From JAMXLO01 sp963818775 (lineage in GTDB: Bacteria; Pseudomonadota; Alphaproteobacteria; Acetobacterales; Acetobacteraceae): a DNA stretch of 64,000 nt. This document shows, one piece after another, positions 50,748 through 58,650 of this stretch. The translations under genes were made by a program, and so were the position numbers. How positions within the stretch are numbered: position 1 is the stretch's first letter; each line of letters begins with the position of its first letter. Under the pieces are notes generated by a model. It made no database searches. It was not told where the DNA came from and saw only the letters and a program-made list of their open reading frames with translations. The DNA lies in the NCBI GenBank assembly GCA_963818775.1, contig CAWFUF010000024.1, forward strand, positions 186,001-250,000, written 5' to 3'.

Positions 50748-51273
50748 ATTGCCATTGTCGTTCTCACTCGGATATGAATACTACCGAATTAATCCTTGGC
50801 CCCAAATTCCGGAAGACGTGGTGACGTGGTTTCGGGATGTTTTTTCCGAAGCAAACCGCGTGCGTGCGAGCAACTCGTCAATCTCCCCAACGTGCGAGAA
50901 ACCTCGCTTGATGATGGCTTAATCGAAGCCCTTATTCCCGACACGGCGCCAACCCTGCTGCCGTCAGGAGCCATTGTGCGGATGGACACCCACAATATTG
51001 GCGGCTTGCGGCGACTTGGTTGGCCCCATTGGTACCTTCCCTTCGGCCGTCGATGGGAAACGGCCGACGTTGCGATCCTGGTCTTTGTTCACCGGCGCGA
51101 GGTGCTAGAAGATCGGACTGCTTCAGTCCAAGCGGCTTTATCCCGACAACAACGACGTAGATGACGAAGATGAGGTCGCATTTCTTCATGGAATGAACGC
51201 GTTTATCCGACGTGAAGATACACAAGCGGTTGGGGCGGCGCTGGCAGTACCAATCGCACCGTCTGACAGCTGA
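50748..51273 (+). pseudogene. Frameshifted remnant of an unidentified conserved gene
   Basis: Three successive frames read as one protein: GYEYYRINPWPQIPEDVVTW followed by FRDVFSEANR (to ~50860), then CEQLVNLPNVRETSLDDGLI and EALIPDTAPTLLPSGAIVRM up to VADVAILVFVHRREVLEDR-like sequence (to ~51115), then LLQSKRLYPDNNDVDDEDEV and AFLHGMNAFIRRED, stopping at 51273. Each segment has strong protein-like composition and the joins need single-base shifts. I do not know the parent family. It directly follows the epimerase remnant, marking a decaying locus. Confidence 0.6.
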
Positions 51274-51298
51274 GTGATAAGTCCCTCGCTCGTATCCA

Positions 51299-51400
51299 TT
51301 TGCGTGTTCTGCGTTCTTTGCGGTTCCCCTTTCCTTGTCTACTGCCGGCACAACCGTTCGCAAGGAAAATGGAACCGCAAAACACGCAGAACACGCAAAG
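51299..51400. repeat. Inverted repeat matching the 5' end of the GxxExxY gene
   Basis: The arms 51299-51337 and 51361-51400 are inverted copies (about 35 of 39 bases agree) of TTTGCGTGTTCTGCG…CCTTG. The right arm contains an ATG at 51369 that reads MEPQNTQNTQ on the plus strand, nearly the same as the N-terminus of the real GxxExxY gene on the minus strand. The left arm continues with TACTGCCGGCACAACC, also present at 51837-51852. Confidence 0.75.
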
Positions 51401-51412
51401 GGCGGCGGTGCC

Positions 51413-51826
51413 TTACAGGGCCAGGACGATGCGTTTGATCTCAAGGCGAGGTTTGCCGAAATTGAGTAGCAGGCAGAGATGCAAGCCTGTGGCTTTCAGA
51501 TAATTCAGGCACTGCGCGAGATGAATCTCGTCGATCGCCTTGGCTACCTTCAATTCGACGAGGACGATGTGTTCGACGAGTAGGTCAACAGTATATTCCC
51601 CGACCACGGTCCCATTGTATCGAACGACCATGGGATGTTGTTGCGAGACGGCGAGCCCAGACTTGCGGAGTTCGTACACCAACGCGTTTTCATACACTTT
51701 CTCAAGAAATCCGGTTCCCAGCGTGTGGAGCACCGTCAGGGCGCAGCCAATGATTTGTTTGGACAGGAGGTTAACCCCGTCCTGACCAGTATCTATTTGC
51801 GTGCTCTGCGTGTTTTGCGGTTCCAT
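51413..51826 (-). CDS. GxxExxY family protein
   Basis: A 137-aa protein: SKQIIGCALTVLHTLGTGFL then EKVYENAL is the GxxExxY signature, followed by VVRYNGTVVGEYTVDLLVEH and IVLVELKVAKAIDEIHLAQ, a D-(x)n-E-x-K core related to PD-(D/E)xK nucleases. The function is unknown; a nuclease-like role is inferred from the fold. Its first ten codons (MEPQNTQSTQ) lie inside a repeat that also occurs, inverted and direct, downstream. It is isolated among gene remnants, suggesting recent arrival. Confidence 0.9.
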   Translation of the reverse strand: MEPQNTQSTQIDTGQDGVNLLSKQIIGCALTVLHTLGTGFLEKVYENALVYELRKSGLAVSQQHPMVVRYNGTVVGEYTVDLLVEHIVLVELKVAKAIDEIHLAQCLNYLKATGLHLCLLLNFGKPRLEIKRIVLAL

Positions 51827-51852
51827 TTTCCTTGTTTACTGCCGGCACAACC
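51796..51852. repeat. Third copy of the GxxExxY-flanking repeat
   Basis: TTTGCGTGCTCTGCGTGTTT…ACTGCCGGCACAACC matches 51299-51355 in direct orientation, with only a few differences over ~57 bases. Together the copies bracket the GxxExxY gene, and this copy supplies its start codon (CAT at 51824-51826). Confidence 0.75.
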
Positions 51853-51888
51853 TTGCCAATTCGTTGACGCCGGCAGTGCAGCAAAGAC

Positions 51889-52704
51889 GTGGATGGCCGG
51901 CCTTCGCTAGCCATGACTAGGTCCGCCTTGGATCGGGACCTCAAATTCAAACCCAGAGGCCAACTTGGTCCTACAAAACCACTATGTGAAAATATTCCTT
52001 TACACAGACGCCCCCTCTGTGCCTTCCTACCCACCGTGTCCGGCGCCCCAACACCAGTCTCCAAACCCAGTCGCACCGGCGGTCTGCTCGACCTCGTCCG
52101 CAAGCTCATCGACTATGCCACCTTCCTCGCCGACACACTTCGCCAGCGCGGCCTCGGCGAACACCCCGCCATCCACGGCCGTCAGTTCGGCACCATTAAC
52201 ATCACCTTGATACTCGCCCGCATCGGCCGTGGCCTGCTGCGCGCCGCAGCACTTGAGGCGCGGCTGCACCGCAATGCCGCGCGCCTCGACGCCCCGCCCC
52301 GTCCCCACGCTCCCTCGGCTCGCCCTCTCTCAGCTTCGACCGAGGCCACGCCTCAGCCACCCGCACCGCGCAGGCGGTTCGATCCACGCAGCGCCGACGA
52401 CGACACGCTGCTCGCGCACACGCCCACGCCCGAGCAGATCGCCGCCGAGATCCGCCGCCGCCCAATCGGCGAGGTGTTCGCCGACATCTGCCGCGACCTC
52501 GGAATCGTTCCTGCCCATCCCCTCTGGACAGAACTTGCGCGAACCATCATGCGCGAGGGCGGCCGCTACGCCGCCCTGATCATCGACATTCTGAAGCGGC
52601 CGGAGCGGATGCCAATTTCCGAGGACTGGCCCGAGAATCTGCCGCCATACCTGTGGACGTCGTGGCAGCACTCCCCCGCACTAGCCGGCACCGGGCCGCC
52701 CTGA
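51889..52704 (+). CDS. Lineage-type hypothetical protein
   Basis: The frame is open from ATG 51889 but conserved-looking sequence starts only at about residue 62 (GGLLDLVRKLIDYATFLADT), so the true start may be later, near 52037-52070. Further segments are FGTINITLILARIGRGLLRA, a Pro-rich linker, TPEQIAAEIRRRPIGEVFAD and ICRDLGIVPAHPLWTELART. I recall this arrangement as a multi-copy hypothetical family in Acetobacteraceae, with no known function. The first ~60 codons probably are not translated. Confidence 0.65.
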   Translation: MDGRPSLAMTRSALDRDLKFKPRGQLGPTKPLCENIPLHRRPLCAFLPTVSGAPTPVSKPSRTGGLLDLVRKLIDYATFLADTLRQRGLGEHPAIHGRQFGTINITLILARIGRGLLRAAALEARLHRNAARLDAPPRPHAPSARPLSASTEATPQPPAPRRRFDPRSADDDTLLAHTPTPEQIAAEIRRRPIGEVFADICRDLGIVPAHPLWTELARTIMREGGRYAALIIDILKRPERMPISEDWPENLPPYLWTSWQHSPALAGTGPP

Positions 52705-52785
52705 CGAGCGGCCTGGCCGCGCTCGGTTGAGCCGCGAGTGGTTCCAGGACTACGCTGACACCCACCAAAAAACGGGGGTTGGAAT

Positions 52786-54027
52786 ATGACGCACATCACG
52801 CGGCGATCTGCACTTCGCGTCACCGCTGGCTCCGCCGCTGTCGCGGTGCTCGGTGCGAATCGGGGTCTGGCCGCGGATAAGGCTGTCACCGTCGGCATCG
52901 ACCTCTCGCTCACCGGAGCTGATGCCGAAACTGCAGTACGCATCCGCGATGGATTCATGCTGGCCATCGATGAAGCCAACGCCAAGGGCGGCGCCGCCGG
53001 CTATCATCTGAACGTTCTGCTGCTCGACGATGGAACCGCTACCGCGGGACAATACGATCCGGCGCAGGGCGCAACCAATGCACGCAAGATGGTCGCCGAC
53101 CCGGCGGTCGTTGCTGCGCTGGGACCGATGAGCAGCACACCAGGCAAGGCGATGGCGCCGATCTTCAGCCAGGGCAACCTCGCCACCATAACGCCGACAT
53201 CGACCAATCCGGACATCACGGATCCTAAATTCGCCGCCCAATATCGTCCTGCCGGCAAGGCTATCTATTTCCGCACTGTCACCACGGATGCCTATCAGGG
53301 ACCGAACATGGCGAACTACTTCGCCGACACGCTGAAGGTGAAGAGCGTCTATGGCCTCGACGACAGCGGCGCGTATGGAATAGGCATCGCCACCGCCTTC
53401 GAGGCACAGGCAAAGAAGCGCGGCATCGAGGTGATAGGTCACGACCGGCTCGACCCCAAGGCCGCCGACTACTCACCGGCGTTGACCAAGATAAAGTCGC
53501 TCGGCGCGCAGGCGATCTACTATGGCGGCGATGCCCAGGCTGGGGTGAAGCTCGCTAAGCAGGCGTACGACCTGGTTCCGACGCTGATCAAGGCTGGCGG
53601 CGACGGCATGTACGGCCCGTCGATCCTGCAAGGCGCGGGCTTCCCCGCAGCCGAGGGGTGGTATGCGACCGTCGCCTGTCCGCACATGATGGAAGATGCC
53701 GCGTTGCAGCCGTGGGTGAAGCGCTTCACCGCCAAGAGCGGCCGGCAGCCCTCCGACTATTCAATCACCGCCTATGACGCCGTGCAGGTGGTAATCGATG
53801 CAATCGAACGCGTGGCGAAATCGGGCAAGCCGGTGGACCGTGCCAACGTACGCGACGCGATCGCGGCGACGAAGCTGAACACGCTCCAGGGCGAGGTCAG
53901 TTTCGATGAGAACGGCGATCTCAGGCAGCGCGTGATCGCGGTGTTCCAGGTGAAGCACGACACTGCGCATCCGGTGGATGACCTGATCCACCAATATAAG
54001 TACGTCGGCGTAGCGCCGCAGGTGTAG
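52786..54027 (+). CDS. LivK-type ABC substrate-binding protein (orphan paralogue)
   Basis: A 413-aa precursor with a Tat-like signal (ITRRSALRVTAGSAAVAVLG) cut near LAA-DK. It is the type I periplasmic binding fold (VGIDLSLTGADAE, AIDEANAKGGAAGYHLNVLL). It aligns end to end with the protein at 10959, sharing long identical blocks such as LDDGTATAGQYDPAQ and MAPIFSQGNLAT-like text. No permease or ATPase genes accompany it, and the peptide-type transporter downstream has its own binding protein. Ligand unknown. Confidence 0.92.
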   Translation: MTHITRRSALRVTAGSAAVAVLGANRGLAADKAVTVGIDLSLTGADAETAVRIRDGFMLAIDEANAKGGAAGYHLNVLLLDDGTATAGQYDPAQGATNARKMVADPAVVAALGPMSSTPGKAMAPIFSQGNLATITPTSTNPDITDPKFAAQYRPAGKAIYFRTVTTDAYQGPNMANYFADTLKVKSVYGLDDSGAYGIGIATAFEAQAKKRGIEVIGHDRLDPKAADYSPALTKIKSLGAQAIYYGGDAQAGVKLAKQAYDLVPTLIKAGGDGMYGPSILQGAGFPAAEGWYATVACPHMMEDAALQPWVKRFTAKSGRQPSDYSITAYDAVQVVIDAIERVAKSGKPVDRANVRDAIAATKLNTLQGEVSFDENGDLRQRVIAVFQVKHDTAHPVDDLIHQYKYVGVAPQV

Positions 54028-54032
54028 TGGCA

Positions 54033-54090
54033 AGGCGAAGCAATCGCTGTTCTAACCTGACCGAGATTGCTTCGCTTCGCTCGCAATGAC
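54033..54090. repeat. Hairpin-forming repeat between convergent genes
   Basis: GCGAAGCAATC (54035-54045) and GATTGCTTCGC (54065-54075) are inverted copies, and the right part GATTGCTTCGCTTCGCTCGCAATGAC is a widely dispersed bacterial short repeat. It lies between the convergent LivK-like gene and amidase gene and could end transcription from both sides. Confidence 0.6.
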
Positions 54091-54095
54091 CGGGG

Positions 54096-55502
54096 CTACT
54101 CGGCTGCTTTTGCCAGTTCCATGGCCGGACGGCGCTTGCGCGAGCCGACTGCCGTCTCGTAGGTGTGGCCTGCCTGGAATATCGTCGCTTCGGCGAACGG
54201 CTTGGCGATCAACTGCATCGATACCGGCAGACCGCCGACACCAAAGCCGGTGCACACGCTCATTGCCGGATAACCGGTCAGATTGAACGGCATGGTCAGC
54301 GACGGCTTCTCCATCGTGGCCCACTTCGGCACTTCGGTGATCTTCGGCGCCTCGCTGGTCTGCGAGGCCGACACCAGGATGTCGTAGCCGGCCATCGCGG
54401 TCTTCAATTCCTCGCACAGCGTGCGCCGGCGGCGTAGAGCCTGCACGTAGTCGGTGGCGCGAATCAAGCCACCTAGGGCCATCCGGTCGCGGAACAGCTC
54501 GCCGTAGTCATTGAACCGCGTCTTCAGCCACGGTTCGTGGATCGCATACGCCTCGGACGATATGATGACCCACCCACAGGCGCTGTAATCCGCCAACGGC
54601 GAAAGCTTCACGTCGCTGATCTCGGCGCCCAGATGCTCAAACACATCGAGCGCATGGTTGATGCCCGCCAGTGTCGCGGGACTGGCCGGATTATCTGCCT
54701 CAAAGAAATGCCGCACGACGCCGATGCGCATCCCTTTCACGCCCTTGCCAATGTCGGACACGAAGTCGGGGACAGGACGATCGGCGCTGGCAGGATCGGC
54801 AGGATCGTGACCGGCCATCGCCTGGAGCAGCAGCGCGCAGTCCTCGACGGTCCAGGCCATTGGGCCCGCGTGGTCCATGCTGAATGACAGCGGTAGCACG
54901 CCCACGCGACTCACCAGCCCATAGGTGGGCTTGATGCCGGCGATGCCACACAGCGCCGCGGGCCCGCGGATCGACCCGCCGGTATCCGAGCCGGTACCGC
55001 CGAGGATCATGCCCGACGCTACCGCCGCACCGGTGCCGGACGAAGAACCCGCAGTGAAATGCTCGGGATTCCACGGATTGCGCGCCGGCGGCCAGGGCAG
55101 ATCGAACGACGGTCCGCCCATGGCGAACTCGTGCGTCGAGAGCTTTCCCATCAGCACCACGCCCGCCTCGGCCCATTTGCGGACCGAGGTGGCGTCCTGC
55201 GCGGGGATGTTGTGTTCCAGCAGCCGCGAATGCCCCGTCGTGCGAATGCCGGCGGTGCAATAGATGTCCTTGTGCCCGATCGGGATGCCGTCGAGCGGCC
55301 CCTTCGCATTGCCCGCCATCACCCGCGTCTCGGCCGCACGTGCATCGGCCAGTGCGCGCTCCTCGGTCGGCAGGATGAAGGCATGCAGCGTGTCGTCGCA
55401 GGACTCCATGCGAGCGATGCAGTCCTTGGTCAGCTCGACCGGCGACAGCTCCTTCGCTGCGATCAGCCTCGCGGCCTCGGCGATCGTGGGTATCGTGTCC
55501 AT
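54096..55502 (-). CDS. Amidase-signature hydrolase (AtzE/GatA-like)
   Basis: A 468-aa amidase from ATG 55502, whose A overlaps the upstream TGA. The Ser-cisSer-Lys triad is Lys78 (PIGHKDIYC), Ser153 in TAGSSSGTGA and Ser177 in GSDTGGSIRGPA. Signature enzymes hydrolyse amides with release of ammonia. The gene immediately upstream encodes a short AtzG-like protein, so by analogy with AtzEG (1-carboxybiuret hydrolase) it probably forms a two-subunit enzyme. The substrate is inferred to be brought in by the co-operonic transporter. Confidence 0.92.
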   Translation of the reverse strand: MDTIPTIAEAARLIAAKELSPVELTKDCIARMESCDDTLHAFILPTEERALADARAAETRVMAGNAKGPLDGIPIGHKDIYCTAGIRTTGHSRLLEHNIPAQDATSVRKWAEAGVVLMGKLSTHEFAMGGPSFDLPWPPARNPWNPEHFTAGSSSGTGAAVASGMILGGTGSDTGGSIRGPAALCGIAGIKPTYGLVSRVGVLPLSFSMDHAGPMAWTVEDCALLLQAMAGHDPADPASADRPVPDFVSDIGKGVKGMRIGVVRHFFEADNPASPATLAGINHALDVFEHLGAEISDVKLSPLADYSACGWVIISSEAYAIHEPWLKTRFNDYGELFRDRMALGGLIRATDYVQALRRRRTLCEELKTAMAGYDILVSASQTSEAPKITEVPKWATMEKPSLTMPFNLTGYPAMSVCTGFGVGGLPVSMQLIAKPFAEATIFQAGHTYETAVGSRKRRPAMELAKAAE

Positions 55503-55690
55503 CACCGCACCTCCGGAGTGAACATGTGCGCGGGTTCGATCTCGATCGGCATCGGGCCATTCACCCGCGCTATCATCGCTTCCAGCATCCAGTATGCATC
55601 GTACAGCGTCGTCTTCTGCTCGGCACTGAGCGGCAGGCTGGTCTGCTTCACCATGACGTCGAATTCGGTTTCGCTGATACTCGGCTTCAT
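55502..55690 (-). CDS. AtzG-like small amidase subunit
   Basis: A 62-aa protein (MKPSISETEFDVMVKQTSLP) with a helical middle (SAEQKTTLYDAYWMLEAMIARV) and the tail PIEIEPAHMFTPEVR. Length, two-helix layout and the -E-P-A-x-x-F-x-P ending match AtzG/DUF4089 and GatC-like subunits that wrap around an amidase. It overlaps the ATPase gene before it by four bases and the amidase gene after it by one, so its synthesis is tightly coupled to both. Confidence 0.75.
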   Translation of the reverse strand: MKPSISETEFDVMVKQTSLPLSAEQKTTLYDAYWMLEAMIARVNGPMPIEIEPAHMFTPEVR

Positions 55691-56694
55691 GCGGACACCT
55701 CCTGGGCTGGAACGGGAGCGGCGCGAACGCAGCGCACCATCGCGCCGGTCGGCGACACAGTCACCGGCACCTCGCCATGCGCGCAGATTTCGCGGGCATG
55801 GCGGCAGCGCGGCGCGAAGGCGCAGCCTTGCGGCAGATGCGCGAGGTTGGGTGGCGCGCCGGGGATCGTCTCGAGGACGCGGCCACGCAGCCCGCCGTGC
55901 ACCGTGGATGCGAGCAGCCCCTCTGTGTAGGGGTGCCGCGGCGAACGCATGATCTCGCGCGTTGTCGCGGTCTCGACGAAGCGGCCGGCATACATCACAG
56001 CGATGCGGTCGGAGATCTCCGCCGCCGCGCCCACATCGTGCGTGACGAACACGATCGCCATGCCGAACTCCTCCTGCAACTGACGCAGCAGCAGCAGGAT
56101 CTGGATTTGCACCGTGACGTCGAGCGCGGTGGTCGGTTCGTCGGCCAGCAACACACTCGGCGAGCAGGCGAGCGCCAGCGCGATCATCGCGCGCTGCCGC
56201 ATGCCGCCCGACAACTCATGCGGATAGTTCTTCATTCGTCGCGCGGCGGAGGGAATCTTCACGTGGTCCAAGAGATCGAGCGTGCGGCGCATCGCCGTCG
56301 CGCGGCTGACTGCTTCGTGCTGCACGATCGTCTCGGCGATCTGTTCGCCGATGGTGTAGACGGGATCGAGCGCCGCCATCGGCTCCTGGAAGATCATCGA
56401 CACCGCACTGCCGCGCAGCTTCGCGAGCTCCGCAGGCGGCAACTCGAGCACCGGCTTGCCGTCCAGCCAGACGTCACCCTCGATCTGGGCGTAATCGGGT
56501 AGCAGGCCCATAAGCGCCTTTAGGCTGACGCTCTTGCCGGAGCCGGATTCGCCAAGGATGGTCAGCGTCTCACCGCGTGCCAGCGCGAACGACACGCCGT
56601 TCACTGCTGCCACATCCATGCCGCGGCGACGGAAGCGCACCGTCAGATCGTCGACCTGCAACACCGGCGCTTCAACGGGCATGATGTCAGGCAT
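55687..56694 (-). CDS. Peptide/nickel-type ABC transporter ATP-binding protein (DppD-like)
   Basis: A 335-aa ATPase from Met 56694: Walker A LGESGSGKSV, signature ELSGGMRQRAMIAL, Walker B VLLADEPTTALD and the oligopeptide-family C-terminal iron-sulfur-like Cys cluster region PQGCAFAPRCRHAREICA. It pairs with the DppF-like ATPase upstream to energise the DppBC-type permease. Both ends overlap neighbouring genes. Confidence 0.94.
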   Translation of the reverse strand: MPDIMPVEAPVLQVDDLTVRFRRRGMDVAAVNGVSFALARGETLTILGESGSGKSVSLKALMGLLPDYAQIEGDVWLDGKPVLELPPAELAKLRGSAVSMIFQEPMAALDPVYTIGEQIAETIVQHEAVSRATAMRRTLDLLDHVKIPSAARRMKNYPHELSGGMRQRAMIALALACSPSVLLADEPTTALDVTVQIQILLLLRQLQEEFGMAIVFVTHDVGAAAEISDRIAVMYAGRFVETATTREIMRSPRHPYTEGLLASTVHGGLRGRVLETIPGAPPNLAHLPQGCAFAPRCRHAREICAHGEVPVTVSPTGAMVRCVRAAPVPAQEVSA

Positions 56695-57724
56695 GCAGCA
56701 CCTGCTGTGCATGCGGCAGATGGCAGGCGACGAGATGCGCGCCGCTATCGTCGGCACCGTCCAGCGGCGCAGCGAGCGGCGGCACGAGTTCCGCGCAGAT
56801 CGCCTGTGCGAAGGCGCAGCGCGTACGGAAGCGGCAGCCGGACGGCGGATTGATCGGGTTGGGCGGATCGCCGGTCAGCGGCATCTCCGTGGTGCGACGA
56901 TCGGGATCGAGCGTCGGCTTGGAGGCGAACAACGCGCGTGTATAGGGATGGCGCGGGCGGGCGTAGATCGCTTCCACCGGACCGGTCTCGACCACGCGGC
57001 CGAGATACATCACCAGCACACGGTCACTGACATACTCGACCACGTTGAGATCGTGGCTGATGAACAGATAGGTCAGGTTGAACCGTGCCTTCAGTTCGGC
57101 GAGCAGGTTCAGCACCTGCGCCTCGATCGATTTGTCGAGCGCCGAGACCGCCTCGTCCAGGATCACCAGGCGCGGCTCCAGCGCGAGCGCGCGCGCGACG
57201 TTCACCCGCTGACGCTGGCCGCCCGACAGTTCGTGCGGATACCGACGCGCGTACTGACGCGGGTTGAGCCCGACCTGGGCGAGCAGGTCCTCCGCGCGCG
57301 ACAACGCCTCCTTGGCCGGCAGCCCGTGCATACGCGGCGCATAGGCGACACTTTCTGCCATGGTCATACGCGGGTTCAGTGACGAGTAGCTATCCTGGAA
57401 CACCATCTGCATCTGTCGGCGCATCGCATTGACGCTTAGACCGTGGCGGTCGCCGACAGGATCGCCGTCGAACACCACGTCGCCCGCATCGGGTTCGATC
57501 AACCGCATGAGCAGGCGCGCGGTGGTGGACTTGCCGCAGCCTGACTCGCCGACGATGCCAAGGGTTTCGCCCTTGCGCACGGAGAAGGACACATCGTCGA
57601 CCGCCTGCACTGTGGCGATCTGACGGCCCAAAAGTCCGCCCCGAACCGGGAAGTGCTTGCGCAGGTCGTTGACCAGCAGCAGTGGCTGCGCAGGGCCGCC
57701 GCGATCGCGCGGATCAGCGGTCAT
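56687..57724 (-). CDS. Peptide/nickel-type ABC transporter ATP-binding protein (DppF-like)
   Basis: From ATG 57724 the protein has 345 aa: KHFPVRGGLLGRQIATVQAV, Walker A VGESGCGKSTT, signature ELSGGQRQRVNVARAL, Walker B LVILDEAVSALD and the C-terminal PPSGCRFRTRCAFAQAICAE. Upstream in-frame codons belong to the permease gene read out of frame and are not part of this protein. One to two bases separate it from the permease stop. Confidence 0.94.
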   Translation of the reverse strand: MTADPRDRGGPAQPLLLVNDLRKHFPVRGGLLGRQIATVQAVDDVSFSVRKGETLGIVGESGCGKSTTARLLMRLIEPDAGDVVFDGDPVGDRHGLSVNAMRRQMQMVFQDSYSSLNPRMTMAESVAYAPRMHGLPAKEALSRAEDLLAQVGLNPRQYARRYPHELSGGQRQRVNVARALALEPRLVILDEAVSALDKSIEAQVLNLLAELKARFNLTYLFISHDLNVVEYVSDRVLVMYLGRVVETGPVEAIYARPRHPYTRALFASKPTLDPDRRTTEMPLTGDPPNPINPPSGCRFRTRCAFAQAICAELVPPLAAPLDGADDSGAHLVACHLPHAQQVLHA

Positions 57725-57726
57725 AT

Positions 57727-58650
57727 TCACTTGTTCAGCCTCACATCCATCGCGCTGCGGAATCCGTCGCTCATCAGGTTGAAGCACATCGAGGTGATGA
57801 AGATCATCACACCCGGCAGTGCGGCGACGTAGGGCTGCACGTAGATCGCCTGGCGCAGCGAGTTCAGCATCAGACCCCATTCCGCCTGCGGCGGTGTCAC
57901 GCCGAGACCCAGGAAGCTCAGCCCCGCGGAGAGAATGATCGAAACGCTGATCAGGCTGGTCGCGTAAACCAGGATCGGTCCCAGCACGTTCGCCAGCACA
58001 TGATGCCGGATGATCTGCATCGTCGTCGTGCCTGACGCGCGTGCCGCCTCGACAAAGTCGAGATGTCGCGCCTGTGTGGTGACCGTCTCGGAGATCCGCA
58101 CCATCGGCGGGATGAAAACGACGGACAGTGCGATCACCGAATTCGACAACCCGTTGCCGAGCAGTCCGCAGATCGCGATTGCCAACAGGATCGAGGGGAA
58201 CGCGTAGAACACATCCATCGTGCGCATGATCAGCGTACCGACCAGGCCGCCCGCGTAGCCGGCGAGGATTCCCAGAAAGCCGCCGACAACCAGTGAGATG
58301 GAAACCGGCAGGATGCCGGCGAGCAACGACAGCCGGCCGCCGTAACAGAGTCGCGCCCACAGATCACGGCCGGTCTCGTCCGTGCCGAGCCAGTGGCCCG
58401 GAGTGCCGATCGGCTTCAGTCGCGCGAGCACGCTGCCGGCATACGGATCGGCACCCGCCACCAACGGCGCCGCAATCGAGATGAAGATGATGCCGAGCAG
58501 AATGACGGTGACTGCGATGGTGACCGGATCGCGCATCAGTCGTTGCCCGACTGCCTTCCAGTAACCCGGCGCCGCCGCAATCGGTGTTATTTCGACCGGA
58601 CCCAGTTCGCGTCTGACCAGTTCGGCGGTTGCCTGCGACATGGCGTTCAC
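57727..58650 (-). CDS. Peptide-type ABC transporter permease (DppC-like)
   Basis: A 307-aa permease with GTG 58650 overlapping the preceding stop (GTGA) or ATG three codons on. Five to six membrane helices; the N-terminal LLGIIFISIAAPLVA and HWLGTDETGRDLWARLCYGGR are DppC/OppC hallmarks, and the EAA coupling loop reads FVEAARASGTTTMQIIRHHV. It forms the channel with the DppB-like permease. Confidence 0.95.
   Translation of the reverse strand: MNAMSQATAELVRRELGPVEITPIAAAPGYWKAVGQRLMRDPVTIAVTVILLGIIFISIAAPLVAGADPYAGSVLARLKPIGTPGHWLGTDETGRDLWARLCYGGRLSLLAGILPVSISLVVGGFLGILAGYAGGLVGTLIMRTMDVFYAFPSILLAIAICGLLGNGLSNSVIALSVVFIPPMVRISETVTTQARHLDFVEAARASGTTTMQIIRHHVLANVLGPILVYATSLISVSIILSAGLSFLGLGVTPPQAEWGLMLNSLRQAIYVQPYVAALPGVMIFITSMCFNLMSDGFRSAMDVRLNK

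Noticed and set aside
50257..52704. Defence island or prophage
   Set aside because: Apart from the GxxExxY protein and remnants there are no integrase, transposase, restriction or phage genes to support it.
57725..58360. N-terminal extension of the DppF-like frame to 557 codons
   Set aside because: The extra part is the permease gene read in another frame; the true start is ATG 57724.
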